Assembly: GCA_031397815.1 (NCBI GenBank)
Contig: JANNMJ010000004.1
Coordinates: 1-64,000, forward strand
Length of the DNA: 64,000 nt
Reading direction: 5' to 3'
Source: JANNMJ01 sp031397815
GTDB lineage: Bacteria > Bacteroidota > Bacteroidia > Cytophagales > Hymenobacteraceae
The number at the start of each line of letters is the position of its first letter. Position 1 is the stretch's first letter. A program made the translations under genes and the position numbers. The notes beneath the pieces are model-generated. The model was not told where the DNA came from and did not search any database. It saw only the letters and a program-made list of their open reading frames with translations. This document shows positions 35,003-44,173 of this stretch, in pieces.

Positions 35003-35281
35003 ATGTCCACTTTCGCTAAAATCATCGAAGTCGACGGCAACCAGCTCCTCGTCCAGAAAACCTTCGACGAGCCGGATGATACTCATCCCGACGACGCTCC
35101 CAGCTTTTGCCTTTCATTCACAACCGTACATGAAGGGGTACGGCTGGAGTCTAAATATTTTATGAAGACGGAAGCAATAAGGTATGGTGCCTTTGACCAC
35201 TTTGACGAACCGGCCGCAATGTCCCTTCTGGCAAAACTGCACCGAATCTTCGAAGAGCCGGAGTTGATCTTCGACCTATGA
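35003..35281 (+). CDS. Hypothetical early protein, 92 residues
   Basis: Start chosen at MSTFAKIIEVDGNQLLVQK; 12 more in-frame residues lie upstream but overlap the membrane peptide. Mixed alpha/beta, acidic (DEPDDTHPDDAPS). Stop overlaps the HNH gene start (ATGA). Function unknown. Confidence 0.6.
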   Translation: MSTFAKIIEVDGNQLLVQKTFDEPDDTHPDDAPSFCLSFTTVHEGVRLESKYFMKTEAIRYGAFDHFDEPAAMSLLAKLHRIFEEPELIFDL

Positions 35282-35787
35282 GCTGTCAGGGCTGCATCTT
35301 CCGCGCTATTCCCGCCCGCGTCACCTTTGACGCGGGCGGTTTGCTCAGATGGCGTTTGCTGGTCCGGAAGATCAACAAATACCATCCGAAGTGGACGCTG
35401 ATCAGCCGGTTGATTCGGTACCGTCGCGCCGGCAACCGCTGTGAGTGGTGCGGGCTGGAAAACGGACTTATTGGCCGGCGCGCAAAGCCCGTCCGCCCTG
35501 GTGCACCGAGTGTGTTCACCGAGCTGTCAGGTGACGATCTGTCCACTATTACGCAAGCCTCGGCAGAGATGAGCTGGCGTGAAAAACAACGCTTTTACAA
35601 ACGTCGCGGTGTCACCAGAATTATTCTATCCGTGGCGCACATCGACAGGAACAGGACCAATAATCGCTTCCACAATTTAGCGGCTTTATGCCAGCGTTGT
35701 CACCTGCTCCACGATGGTCGGCAGCACGTGTACAACACTAAATATGGCCGCGAAGTGAAGTATTCTGTGTTGACCTTCAATTTCTAA
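35278..35787 (+). CDS. HNH endonuclease-like protein
   Basis: 169 residues. A zinc-ribbon pair CEWCGLENG (about 52-60) and CQRCHLLHDGRQH (about 138-150) bracket the HNH core AHIDRNRTNNRFHNLAALCQ (about 121-140), in which the H, N and H residues can be picked out. Phage HNH proteins are homing nucleases or help terminase cutting. Here it is between early genes and the primase, so a homing or replication role is more likely than packaging. Starts MSCQGC, overlapping the gene before. Confidence 0.8.
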   Translation: MSCQGCIFRAIPARVTFDAGGLLRWRLLVRKINKYHPKWTLISRLIRYRRAGNRCEWCGLENGLIGRRAKPVRPGAPSVFTELSGDDLSTITQASAEMSWREKQRFYKRRGVTRIILSVAHIDRNRTNNRFHNLAALCQRCHLLHDGRQHVYNTKYGREVKYSVLTFNF

Positions 35788-35804
35788 CGCCCTGCCTTCG
35801 GCCT

Positions 35805-38800
35805 ATGCGCCTATCCGAAACGACCATCCAACGCGTCCGTGACCTGCGCCCCTCTGAGGTCATCGGGCGATATATTTCCCTGAAAGCAAAAGGGAATAAA
35901 TACAGTGCTTGCTGCCCTATTCACGACGAAAAAACCCCTTCTTTTTGGGTCCACGACTCAAAGGGTTATTTTAAATGTTTTGGCTGTGGAGCGGCCGGCG
36001 ACGGCATTCAATTCGTAATGAATCATTGCAAATTGGATTTCGCCGAAGCCGTCGAAGAGATTGCTCAGCGTAACGGCATTGACATCGAGCGCGAGGCGCA
36101 AGACCCGGAGCAAGCGGCGGCGGACCAGCAGGAGGCCAAGCGCCGGGCATCCATCCGGATAGCACTGGAATGGGCGGCTGCGTGGTTCCAGGCCAACGAC
36201 CTGCCGACGCGTTGGGCCGAACGCCGCCGGCTGGCGGAGGATGTCCGGACCACCTTCCGGATGGGCGCGGCACCCAGTGCGCCACGACGGCTCTACGACG
36301 ACGCCATCCGGCAGGGCTTCGCGGCCGACGTACTCGTCGAAGCCGGGCTGGTTAAGGACAAAAGCGGCACCTTCTACGACGTGTTCCAGGACCGCGTGAT
36401 GGTGCCAATCCGCGACGTGCGCGGCCGCGTGGTGGCGTTCACCGGGCGGCTGATTACCGAGCCGGCGCCAGACGCCAGCTACCAACCCGCCAAATACCTC
36501 AACAGCTCCGATGCGGTCTGGACGAAAGGCGACCATCTGTTCGCCCTCGACGTCGCCTGCAGCGAGATTTCCAAGAAGAAGCACGCGTACCTGGTCGAAG
36601 GCCAGATGGACGCGATGCAGATGTGGCAGTCGGGTCTGAAGAATACGGTGGCCAGCGGTGGGACGGCGCTTACGGCGAACCAAATCAAGCTGCTGGCCAA
36701 GTACACGATGCACGTCATTCTCACGATTGACAACGACAAAGCCGGTCTGGAGGCGCTACCCCGTAATGCGGAGGCGCTCATTCGGGCCGGCTTTCGTGTC
36801 GAAGTACTGATCCCGGAGCGGTCGAAAGGAAGCGATAAGACCGATCCGGACGACTACCTCCGCCGGAAGGTGCACACCATCGCCGATCTGGAGAACTGGA
36901 CCCGGACCAAGCAGGACTACTTGACCGGCTGGCTGCTGAAGCAGGAGGAACTGGCGGGTACGTCGGGGCCGCACGAGCGGGCACAGGCCATCGGGCGGCT
37001 CGGAGGCGCGCTGGAGTGGATTCAGAATGACACCGTGCGCGGGTCGTACTACGACACGATGGGCGGGCTGTGGTCCGACTTCAAGAAGTACTACAAGCTC
37101 GCTAAGCGCGGTCACGAGACCAGCCAAAGCGCCCTGCGCGAACTCGACGACGATACGCGGTCGGCCTTCTTTGACCAGGGCTACTTCGAGAAAGATGGCG
37201 GACTCTGGACGCAAACGAGCAACAAAGGCAAGATACGAATTTGCCCCTTCACGTTCAATGTGCTGTACTTCATCATGTCTGCCACTGAACCGAAATACGT
37301 GTGTTCCTTCCGCAATATTTTCGGGGAAGAACGCTACACAGCCATCACCACTGACGATTTCACGAGCGTTTCGACCTTCAGAAAGTGCGCGGGGCGGCTC
37401 GGTAATTTCGTCTTCGAGGGCACCGACGAGCACCTGAATAAAATCAAGATCAAGGAGTTTCACGGCGTGCCACAGGCCAAGCAGCCGCGCTATATGGGGT
37501 GGAACCCGGCGGGCTTTCAAACGTGGGCTAATGGGCTTCTCTTCGAGAACCAGTTTATAGAGGCCGACCGCTACGGCATCGTAACGCTGAAGCGCCCTTT
37601 TGAAACGCTGGAGCAGGTGAAACGTCTGCCGCCATCGACGCACGTCGCGCTGGCCGGCCAGCGGCGGATTATCAAGTCCGGCCCGAAGCTCATCGAGGAG
37701 ATGGGCGAAGAGCAGGTACAGGTACTGCTCGAGCAGGGGCGCATCGAGCAGCTCAGCTACCACTATCTGCCGTTCGCGTCCAGCCTGAAGCTAGATGGAG
37801 ACGTGGAGGAGGAAGGCTTTGAAACAGAGAAGCTGTTCGTGCATTTCAACGTGCCGGGCCTAACGTTCGCCGAATGGTCTAAGCTGGTACGGGCGGCGTA
37901 TGTAGACAATGGCATCGTGATGATTTCCTTCTATCTCGCGGCTATCTTCCGCGATATCATCTACGAGGCCAACTCCAACTACTTCCCGCTGCTCTGCCAC
38001 TTCGGACCTCCGAGTGCGGGTAAATCGAAGGCGGCGGAGGTACTGGCTGCCATGTTCGGACGCTACCAGCCGGACGGTATTAACCTCGAAGGCGGCTCCA
38101 CGGTGATTGGTATCCGGCGCTACATGGACAACATCCAGAACGGCATCATCTGGCTCAACGAGTACAAGGACACGCTCTCGAGTACGACTTTGGGGATGAT
38201 CAAGAGCATCGCCGACGGCGGCGGACGGCTGTCAGGCCAGAAGTCGGGCGGCAATGAAACCAAGAGCACGATTATGCGCTCTGCTGCCATCGTATGCGGT
38301 CAGGACATCCCGGCCAAAGACGCCGCCATCCTGACCCGCTGTTTGGTCAATGAATTCTCAGAGGCCAGCAAGGATAAAAACGATCTAGATGCCTACAATC
38401 GCCTTGTCGAATTGAGGCAAGAGCGGAAGCTCACGGCCGTAACGTGTGAGCTGATGAAGTACCGCGACGCGGTCGCCGGCTACCAAAAGCGTTTGCCTGC
38501 CGTGCAACGGGAGATGAAGGAGGTTTGCTTAAAGATGCTGGGAAGGCGTCCGGATGACCGCACCATTCTGAACATTACCTCGGTGCTCACGCCGCTGATG
38601 CTGCTGGCCGAAGCAGGTCTGGAACTACCATTCACCATCGAAGAAGCTCGTGACGAGTTGATGATGCGCGTCCGCATGCAGGTCAAGATTCAGGAGACGA
38701 CCAACGACGTGGAGCAGTACTTCAACGTGGTGGCCAGCATGATTGGCAAGGAGGTAATTGAAGGCACGCACTACAAGATCCAACGAGAGGTCGACGGCAA

Positions 38801-39338
38801 GACCAAGCTCTTTCTCCGCGTCAACCAAGTACACGGCGCCTACCTCGTCGCGGCTCAGCGGCAGGGCAAGGCGGCGCTTGGTACAGCGACCGTGCGCGGC
38901 TATTTGGCACAGAGCCGTTACTTCCTAGAGGACCGCGCAAAGGGCGTCCGGTTCGTCGACGTGGCGAACCCGACCAGCGCGATGATTTTTGATTACGAGA
39001 TGATGCGCCGCACGGGCATCGAGTTCGATACCAAAGCGGTGCTGGAGACGATGATGCCGGAGGATGACCCGAGTGCGGAGCTTGTATCTGTAAAGCCGCT
39101 GGTCGGCAACGGCCGCGAACAGGTCTTCGAATTGCTGGACGAGCTACGGCCCAACAGCGTACACCACGTCGACGAGCTGCGCGCCGACTTCAACGAGGGC
39201 CATCGCCCGGCGCTGACCACCGACCGCTTCGTGGAGCTGCTGAAGCGCTACGCCGACGAGAAGCCCAAAGGCCGGCAGTTGACGTTTAGTAGCGACTACA
39301 CCCGCATCCGGATTGAAGAACCAGTTTGCCCGTTTTAG
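35805..39338 (+). CDS. Phage primase-helicase (DnaG-like plus P-loop NTPase)
   Basis: 1177 residues. The N-terminal CHC2 zinc finger has C37, H40, C58 and C61 (CCPIH ... FKCFGCGAAGD). A DnaG catalytic core follows, with TOPRIM near 260-330 (YLVEGQMDAM, LTIDNDKAG). A P-loop ATPase is at about 734 (FGPPSAGKSKAAEV) with a Walker B-like IIWLNEYKD. The C-terminus (about 1090-1177) is winged-helix-like. This combines primer synthesis and unwinding, as in T7 gp4, but is about twice that length and the ATPase looks closer to DUF927/AAA-type than RecA-type. A terminator follows. Confidence 0.88.
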   Translation: MRLSETTIQRVRDLRPSEVIGRYISLKAKGNKYSACCPIHDEKTPSFWVHDSKGYFKCFGCGAAGDGIQFVMNHCKLDFAEAVEEIAQRNGIDIEREAQDPEQAAADQQEAKRRASIRIALEWAAAWFQANDLPTRWAERRRLAEDVRTTFRMGAAPSAPRRLYDDAIRQGFAADVLVEAGLVKDKSGTFYDVFQDRVMVPIRDVRGRVVAFTGRLITEPAPDASYQPAKYLNSSDAVWTKGDHLFALDVACSEISKKKHAYLVEGQMDAMQMWQSGLKNTVASGGTALTANQIKLLAKYTMHVILTIDNDKAGLEALPRNAEALIRAGFRVEVLIPERSKGSDKTDPDDYLRRKVHTIADLENWTRTKQDYLTGWLLKQEELAGTSGPHERAQAIGRLGGALEWIQNDTVRGSYYDTMGGLWSDFKKYYKLAKRGHETSQSALRELDDDTRSAFFDQGYFEKDGGLWTQTSNKGKIRICPFTFNVLYFIMSATEPKYVCSFRNIFGEERYTAITTDDFTSVSTFRKCAGRLGNFVFEGTDEHLNKIKIKEFHGVPQAKQPRYMGWNPAGFQTWANGLLFENQFIEADRYGIVTLKRPFETLEQVKRLPPSTHVALAGQRRIIKSGPKLIEEMGEEQVQVLLEQGRIEQLSYHYLPFASSLKLDGDVEEEGFETEKLFVHFNVPGLTFAEWSKLVRAAYVDNGIVMISFYLAAIFRDIIYEANSNYFPLLCHFGPPSAGKSKAAEVLAAMFGRYQPDGINLEGGSTVIGIRRYMDNIQNGIIWLNEYKDTLSSTTLGMIKSIADGGGRLSGQKSGGNETKSTIMRSAAIVCGQDIPAKDAAILTRCLVNEFSEASKDKNDLDAYNRLVELRQERKLTAVTCELMKYRDAVAGYQKRLPAVQREMKEVCLKMLGRRPDDRTILNITSVLTPLMLLAEAGLELPFTIEEARDELMMRVRMQVKIQETTNDVEQYFNVVASMIGKEVIEGTHYKIQREVDGKTKLFLRVNQVHGAYLVAAQRQGKAALGTATVRGYLAQSRYFLEDRAKGVRFVDVANPTSAMIFDYEMMRRTGIEFDTKAVLETMMPEDDPSAELVSVKPLVGNGREQVFELLDELRPNSVHHVDELRADFNEGHRPALTTDRFVELLKRYADEKPKGRQLTFSSDYTRIRIEEPVCPF

Positions 39339-39358
39339 GGCGGAATAGCACAAAAAGG

Positions 39359-39389
39359 AAAAGGGGCTTCGGCCCCTTTTTTTTTGGCC
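39359..39389 (+). terminator. Terminator after the primase gene
   Basis: AAAAGGGGC-TTCG-GCCCCTTTT with nine T residues in the run; ends the early operon. Confidence 0.9.
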
Positions 39390-39870
39390 GGGCCGGTCGG
39401 CGGCGGGTCGGGGGCTTTTTGGCAAAGAGAGGTATGATTCAAAATCTTTCCACGTTTCCACTAACAACAGATAAACACAAAAAGTATTCTCTCTCTAATG
39501 TGTGGAAACAAGGTTTTTAATTTTCATCAACCTTGAATAGTACCGGGGAAACGCGGGGAAACGCGGGGAAACAGCCCTAAAACCGGGGAAACAAAAAGCC
39601 ACTGTGGAAGCCGGAAAGGGGCTGCTACTTCCCTCTTTCCTCCGGGGTGGGGAAACACATGTCTTTGATTTTTAGCGATGTGGAAGCGGGGAAACAGGGA
39701 AAGAGGAAACACGCAATTCCAGTCGGAAAAACGACCCCATCCAAAACACCCCGCGCTTCCCGGACATCATTGGCGATTCCCGACCCCTCTCCGGACGATG
39801 CGGCTATCGTCGGGACGCGTTTCCCCTCCTTCTGGAAGTGCAATTAGTCGAAGTGGACTGATCGAAGAGA

Positions 39871-39910
39871 CAGACACTAGTGTTTGATTTAGTGGACACT
39901 ATGTAAATTG
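39871..39910 (+). promoter_or_regulatory. Second copy of the early promoter/operator box
   Basis: CAGACACTAGTGTTTGATTT matches the early box at 29999-30018 with one change, and here the first part becomes the palindrome ACACTAGTGT. TTTG (39883) and TAAATTG (39904) could be -33/-7. It lies 18 bases before the ATG of the next gene, suggesting shared control of early and middle transcription. Confidence 0.55.
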
Positions 39911-39927
39911 CTGCTCTATTCTGCCTG

Positions 39928-40551
39928 ATGTCTGAGCTACCTAGCGAACTCGCCTTCCCGGTTCGCCCCTACGTGCGGAAATACCTCGTGCGTCACCTGG
40001 GCGAACATTACGTTCTGTCGCGGGCTGACCGCTTCGGGCTGTTCCTTTTTCACCTGCTTCGCAAGCAGGGACGGGGCGCCAAAAAAACGGGCGGCAAGGA
40101 GAAATGCTCCGCGACCTTCGCCATCGATCTCCGCAACTTCCCCTTCCGCCAGTACGGTCTGGAGGAGCTGACGAGCTACTCGATCTTCCACTTTAACGAG
40201 TTCGTCGACGAGCTGCTCAAAGGGGAGCTGTACATGTGGGTGCGTGCTCACGCCACCGCCGCCCGCCACCGCACGACGGTCAAGGATGCCATCGTCGACT
40301 TCATGGTCCTCTACGACCTCCGCGAGGAGGACATCTCCTTCGAGACCCTGCGAAAGTCGGTGCAACGAAATACCGACGTGCGGCCAAGAAAACGGGACAA
40401 ATCGGTAGTGAAACCGTCCCAAAAAAGTGACCCGCTGTCCCAAAAAAGCGGCGTGATGTCCCAAACTCAACAGTTACAGGCTCTGCGTCAGCACCTTAAG
40501 GGCTTACCCCTACCCCTATTCGATCTCATTCCGCCCTCAGCGCGGGCCTAA
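39928..40551 (+). CDS. Hypothetical phage protein, 207 residues
   Basis: Soluble; the first half is rich in Arg/Phe (PYVRKYLVRHLGEHYVLSRA), the C-terminal part basic and low-complexity (RPRKRDKSVVKPSQKSDPLS). It is the first gene behind the repeated control box and the iteron region, so a replication or regulatory role is plausible but not shown. Confidence 0.65.
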   Translation: MSELPSELAFPVRPYVRKYLVRHLGEHYVLSRADRFGLFLFHLLRKQGRGAKKTGGKEKCSATFAIDLRNFPFRQYGLEELTSYSIFHFNEFVDELLKGELYMWVRAHATAARHRTTVKDAIVDFMVLYDLREEDISFETLRKSVQRNTDVRPRKRDKSVVKPSQKSDPLSQKSGVMSQTQQLQALRQHLKGLPLPLFDLIPPSARA

Positions 40552-40555
40552 TCTG

Positions 40556-41248
40556 ATGCCGACCACACCTCTTCCCCCAGCACCGTTCCAGCTCCGCAAC
40601 CTGACGGCCGATCCGGACGCCGACAACCTCGGTGGGTTGGAGGCATTCTGGCTGCTCGATGTCGCCGATCTGCTTTCGTGGCCATCCGAGCTTTCGCCGC
40701 TCACCCTGCTGGCGCTCCACCTGCGCCCGACCACCGTGCTGTACCGGATTGATGCCATTCGAGGCACGCTCCGCTACACCCAAGATCCCAAACAGATCGG
40801 CCGGCACGGCGACGGGTGGCAACAGCGCGTGCGCGGTACCATCGCCCGCCACACGGACGCCCTGGCTGCCGCACTCGAGGCGCTGCACGGCCGGCGGCTC
40901 ATTGCCCTGACGCGGGACCAGAACGGGCTGATGGTCGTGGTGGGTGCGCCCGACGAGCCGCTCTCGTGGCAGGATAAGTTCGACACCGGCACGTCACCGG
41001 CTGACCGCAACAACTACGACTTCACCCTCGAAGCCGTCACCAGCCGCCGGGCGCGGCCTTTTCTCGGTTCGTTTCAGGTCGCCAGCGGTCAGCTCATCAC
41101 GGCCATCACCACGATCACCATCACCGAGCCAGGGGGCGGCAGCTCCGCGCAAGTCGTCGACCTGCAGGGCAACGTGATTACGACTATTCCGGCAGGTAAG
41201 AAGCTCCTGCTCGATTCCTCTTTCCAACTCAACTACGCGTTAATCTGA
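40556..41248 (+). CDS. Hypothetical phage structural protein, 230 residues
   Basis: The C-terminal 70 residues are beta-rich (LITAITTITITEPGGGSSAQ) and resemble appendage proteins; the N-terminal part is helical. The start of the fibre gene overlaps its stop by one base, so a structural or fibre-accessory role is inferred. Confidence 0.6.
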   Translation: MPTTPLPPAPFQLRNLTADPDADNLGGLEAFWLLDVADLLSWPSELSPLTLLALHLRPTTVLYRIDAIRGTLRYTQDPKQIGRHGDGWQQRVRGTIARHTDALAAALEALHGRRLIALTRDQNGLMVVVGAPDEPLSWQDKFDTGTSPADRNNYDFTLEAVTSRRARPFLGSFQVASGQLITAITTITITEPGGGSSAQVVDLQGNVITTIPAGKKLLLDSSFQLNYALI

Positions 41249-42846
41249 TGCAACAATCGCTCGAACAGATCAAGGGCAAATGGGGCGCTCCTTCCGGCCG
41301 CTTTGGCTCCAACACCACCTTCCAGATTGGTCCGGACGACTTTCAGGAGTTCGCTAATGACATCGCCGACAGCTTCGTCACGGCGCCGTTCTTCTTCGAG
41401 GAGGACTATCGGTACAAGCAGTATGAGCTGGTCCGGTACGAGTACGACCGCGAAGGCGTGACCATGACGGCGCTGATCTACGCCAAGCACGCAATGGGCG
41501 ACGAGCAGTACAATCCGGTGCCGACCAATGATCCACTCACCGACGAGCACTGGGGGTATTTCATCGCTCCGGACCACTTCGCGCTTTGGGATGCGGTCAA
41601 CGCAACTGTCAGCAACCTCAGCGACCTCGAAACCCGCGTCGACAACCTCGATGCGATGGTCGCCGGTAAGCAGGACGTTACCGGACGGCACGGCCGGATC
41701 ATCACCGGCACGGTGGCAATCGGGACCGGCTCACGCTCGACGACGATCACGACCGGCCTGGTATTCCGCACAGCCGACCGCATACGGCTGGAGTCGCTCT
41801 ACGGCTTCGTGGAAGGGCCAGTGGTCAGCTACGACGCCACCACCGGTGCCCTGTCGCTGACGTCGGACGCCTATTCCGGCTCCGGTTCGCTCGGTGCTGG
41901 AGCGTTCGTTGGGCCGGGCCTGGCAGCCGCTTCCTCTTCCGGGGCCGCTATCGACGACTCAACCGGCGGCAACTCCTCGACGACGACGGCCTGGTCGGGT
42001 AGCAAGTCGTCGACGCAATCGGCGCTGAAGCTCAATACGGGGGCGAATACGGGGTTAACCGGCGCGCTGGAAGTGTTCGGCAGTGTCGATACTTCCGGAC
42101 AAATCCGTCGTGCTGCCGCGACCACTGGCAGTGCCTCAGCTGCGTTCAACCGCACCACCGGCACCACCACGTTCACCACTGCCGGCACGACGAGCAGCGA
42201 CGTGGCATTCCAAGTTCAGACGCCTGGCAGCACGGTGCTGATCCGTGCTCGAGGCGACGGCGTATTCGAAGTGCTGGGTGCCGGCGGCAACCTCGACTTC
42301 GGCAACAGTGGCGCGACGATCACTTTCGTCACCGGCAGCGCGGCCGCGCTGAGCTTCCAGTCGGCCGGCACGGCTTATCTGAGTTTCGTGACGTCAGCTG
42401 GCGCGACGTCGGTCGACGTTCTCACCCGGCTCCGGCTCGACAAAGGGCTGGGGTATCCGCGTATTTTCGACCAGGCCAACGGCGCTCCCCAAGTGACGGG
42501 CAACGTCGCGACCATCGTTCATTCGATTCCGCTCTCTGCTGCCGCTGGCGGCGTTGGGCGGCGTTTGTGGCTGCGGGCCTATATGAATGCGGAAACGGCT
42601 GACTGCCTCCGCGTCGTCGTCGCTTCCGCCCTGCTCACGATCATCCGGGACACGGCAGGTAATTTCTACGCCATTGAGGGCGGCACGACGCCTACGGTCA
42701 CGAATACCAAGAACGCAGCAGCAGCGGGCGCAAGCGGCTTCTCCGTGGTGCTCAACAGCACCACCAACACGGTCGACTTCGTGTGGACCGGGGAGGCCAG
42801 CCAGACCTACAACATCGCCCTCAACGCAGATATCTCCCCGCGATGA
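41248..42846 (+). CDS. Tail-fibre-like protein
   Basis: 532 residues. About 1-130 form a folded attachment region; a short coiled coil (LSDLETRVDNLDAMVAGKQD, about 127-146) leads into a long Ser/Thr/Gly/Ala-rich beta repeat region (TTTAWSGSKSSTQSALKLNT), typical of trimeric fibres, and a C-terminal globular beta domain. It probably binds the host surface. Unusually, it is located upstream of the capsid genes. It overlaps the next fibre gene (ATGA). Confidence 0.65.
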   Translation: MQQSLEQIKGKWGAPSGRFGSNTTFQIGPDDFQEFANDIADSFVTAPFFFEEDYRYKQYELVRYEYDREGVTMTALIYAKHAMGDEQYNPVPTNDPLTDEHWGYFIAPDHFALWDAVNATVSNLSDLETRVDNLDAMVAGKQDVTGRHGRIITGTVAIGTGSRSTTITTGLVFRTADRIRLESLYGFVEGPVVSYDATTGALSLTSDAYSGSGSLGAGAFVGPGLAAASSSGAAIDDSTGGNSSTTTAWSGSKSSTQSALKLNTGANTGLTGALEVFGSVDTSGQIRRAAATTGSASAAFNRTTGTTTFTTAGTTSSDVAFQVQTPGSTVLIRARGDGVFEVLGAGGNLDFGNSGATITFVTGSAAALSFQSAGTAYLSFVTSAGATSVDVLTRLRLDKGLGYPRIFDQANGAPQVTGNVATIVHSIPLSAAAGGVGRRLWLRAYMNAETADCLRVVVASALLTIIRDTAGNFYAIEGGTTPTVTNTKNAAAAGASGFSVVLNSTTNTVDFVWTGEASQTYNIALNADISPR

Positions 42847-44111
42847 TTTCAGTATCTGGTCACCTGTCCTTCTCCGGCGCGGTTCGCCTGACGTCGGTTG
42901 ATACCTACCTGGCATTGGCAGGCTGTCTGGCCGTATTCGATCCCAGAACCGGTTTTGTGTTGAAGTCCGGGCGATTTATCAACCTGTCGAATCTGGCTTC
43001 CCCGGCGAATTCGCTCTATGCGCCCATCCAGTCGAATGGGTTGGTTGCGGTCACGGATACGTCTACGTTTGGCGGCGTGACGGCGTCGCGCCAAGCCGCG
43101 CAATCGGTCAATTCGGCCCAATTGGCGCAAGCGGGTTACCAGTTATCGCAGCTCCATAAAGCTGCCTCAACGGTGTACACGGTGATCCGGGTAAGCACGG
43201 CATTTGGCTCGGCACAGTCCATCTGGACCAGCACGGCAACCGGAACACCCGGCTTGGCACTGGGGATGAATACCGTCAACTGCAACTCCGTTTTCACTGG
43301 AGCAGGAGCGGCCGGTTCGGCGCTTTTCACCCAGATCGTCAAAGGGTACGCGTACTTCGTTGGGGACGTGCTCCTGATCATCCAGCGGCTGACGGGGCCA
43401 ACCGTCAACACGGCCATCTGCACCACGTCCGGCTCGACGAACACGGTGGGAAAAACCTTTGTCGTGGTAAGTGCCCTGCCAGCGGCTATTGCGGGCGGCA
43501 CGGTGCTGGCGTTCCTGAACGGCACAACCGTCACCGTCGCGAGTGGAGGGGCGGCAGCGGGTGCCACGAGCATTCCCCTTGCTGGCACCATACCCACGAC
43601 CATCGCCGCTGGCACATCGGCCGGGGTTGGACTGGCTAGCCTGACGGGGTACGCGCCAACGACCTCAGTTACCATCACGACCAATGCCGCCGCTGCTGCG
43701 GGCGCGACGTCGCTGGCAGTACAGCCGTTGCCGTTTGCGCTCTGGACGGGCTACGTAATCCCCTTTGCGGGCGTGAATGCCACGCTCAGCGCGCCGGCAG
43801 CGGCCGGGGCGACGACGCTGGCCGTGACGGCGCTACCTGGCGCGATAGCCTCCGGGGCAAGTGCCACGCGTATCCATGGCGGCGTCTGGTCGCTGTACTC
43901 GTCGCGTAACGTGACCGGCACGACCACGCTGGACCAAAACGACGGCGGGGTGTTCAAGCTTTTGGGTGGCAACGGCAACAACAACGTGCTATTCCAAGCG
44001 GCCTTCTCTGACGTCGGCCTGTCGGCTGCTGCACTGGCCGCACGCGACGCACGGATGGCGAATCTGCTCCGCGACGACTTCGCCGCCTATCTCTTTTCGG
44101 GGCTGCTCTAA
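42843..44111 (+). CDS. Second fibre/appendage-like protein
   Basis: 422 residues from the ATG that overlaps the previous stop. Strongly Ala/Thr/Val/Gly-rich, with a duplicated motif around TVASGGAAAGATSIPLAG, TTNAAAAAGATSLAVQPLP and LSAPAAAGATTLAVTALP: three imperfect copies of an AAGATxLxV unit (about 240-345). Such repeats are common in phage appendages. It is the last gene before the first late-type promoter element. Confidence 0.65.
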   Translation: MISVSGHLSFSGAVRLTSVDTYLALAGCLAVFDPRTGFVLKSGRFINLSNLASPANSLYAPIQSNGLVAVTDTSTFGGVTASRQAAQSVNSAQLAQAGYQLSQLHKAASTVYTVIRVSTAFGSAQSIWTSTATGTPGLALGMNTVNCNSVFTGAGAAGSALFTQIVKGYAYFVGDVLLIIQRLTGPTVNTAICTTSGSTNTVGKTFVVVSALPAAIAGGTVLAFLNGTTVTVASGGAAAGATSIPLAGTIPTTIAAGTSAGVGLASLTGYAPTTSVTITTNAAAAAGATSLAVQPLPFALWTGYVIPFAGVNATLSAPAAAGATTLAVTALPGAIASGASATRIHGGVWSLYSSRNVTGTTTLDQNDGGVFKLLGGNGNNNVLFQAAFSDVGLSAAALAARDARMANLLRDDFAAYLFSGLL

Positions 44112-44118
44112 ATTCTGG

Positions 44119-44154
44119 TGTCCTTTCGGGCGGGGTTGGAGGCAGAGAGTTTTG
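44119..44154 (+). promoter_or_regulatory. Late promoter-like element 1
   Basis: TGTCCTTT at 44119 and GAGTTTTG at 44147, offset 28. Nineteen bases separate it from the protease ATG. It matches three more elements (47729, 52173, 60552) in boxes and spacing. Confidence 0.65.
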
Positions 44155-44173
44155 CATCAAGCTCTCTGCCTCC

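Larger units (their letters stand above)
39339..39927. other. Iteron-bearing gap, candidate phage replication origin
   Basis: 589 bases without a supported gene between the primase and the late region. GGGGAAAC occurs at 39545, 39555, 39565, 39585, 39649 and 39688, with the first four spaced exactly 10, 10 and 20 bases, i.e. on one helix face; an inverted copy is at 39819-39826. TTTCCAC/GTGGAAA pairs lie near 39455-39510 and the flanks are A/T-rich. Direct repeats on helical phase next to a primase-helicase are typical of an iteron origin. Short open frames here have repeat-derived composition and I do not call them. Confidence 0.55.

Noticed and set aside
39527..39887. Short open frames in the iteron gap on both strands
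   Set aside because: Lys/Arg/Pro-rich low-complexity translations of the GGGGAAAC repeats; several mutually overlapping, none with a motif.
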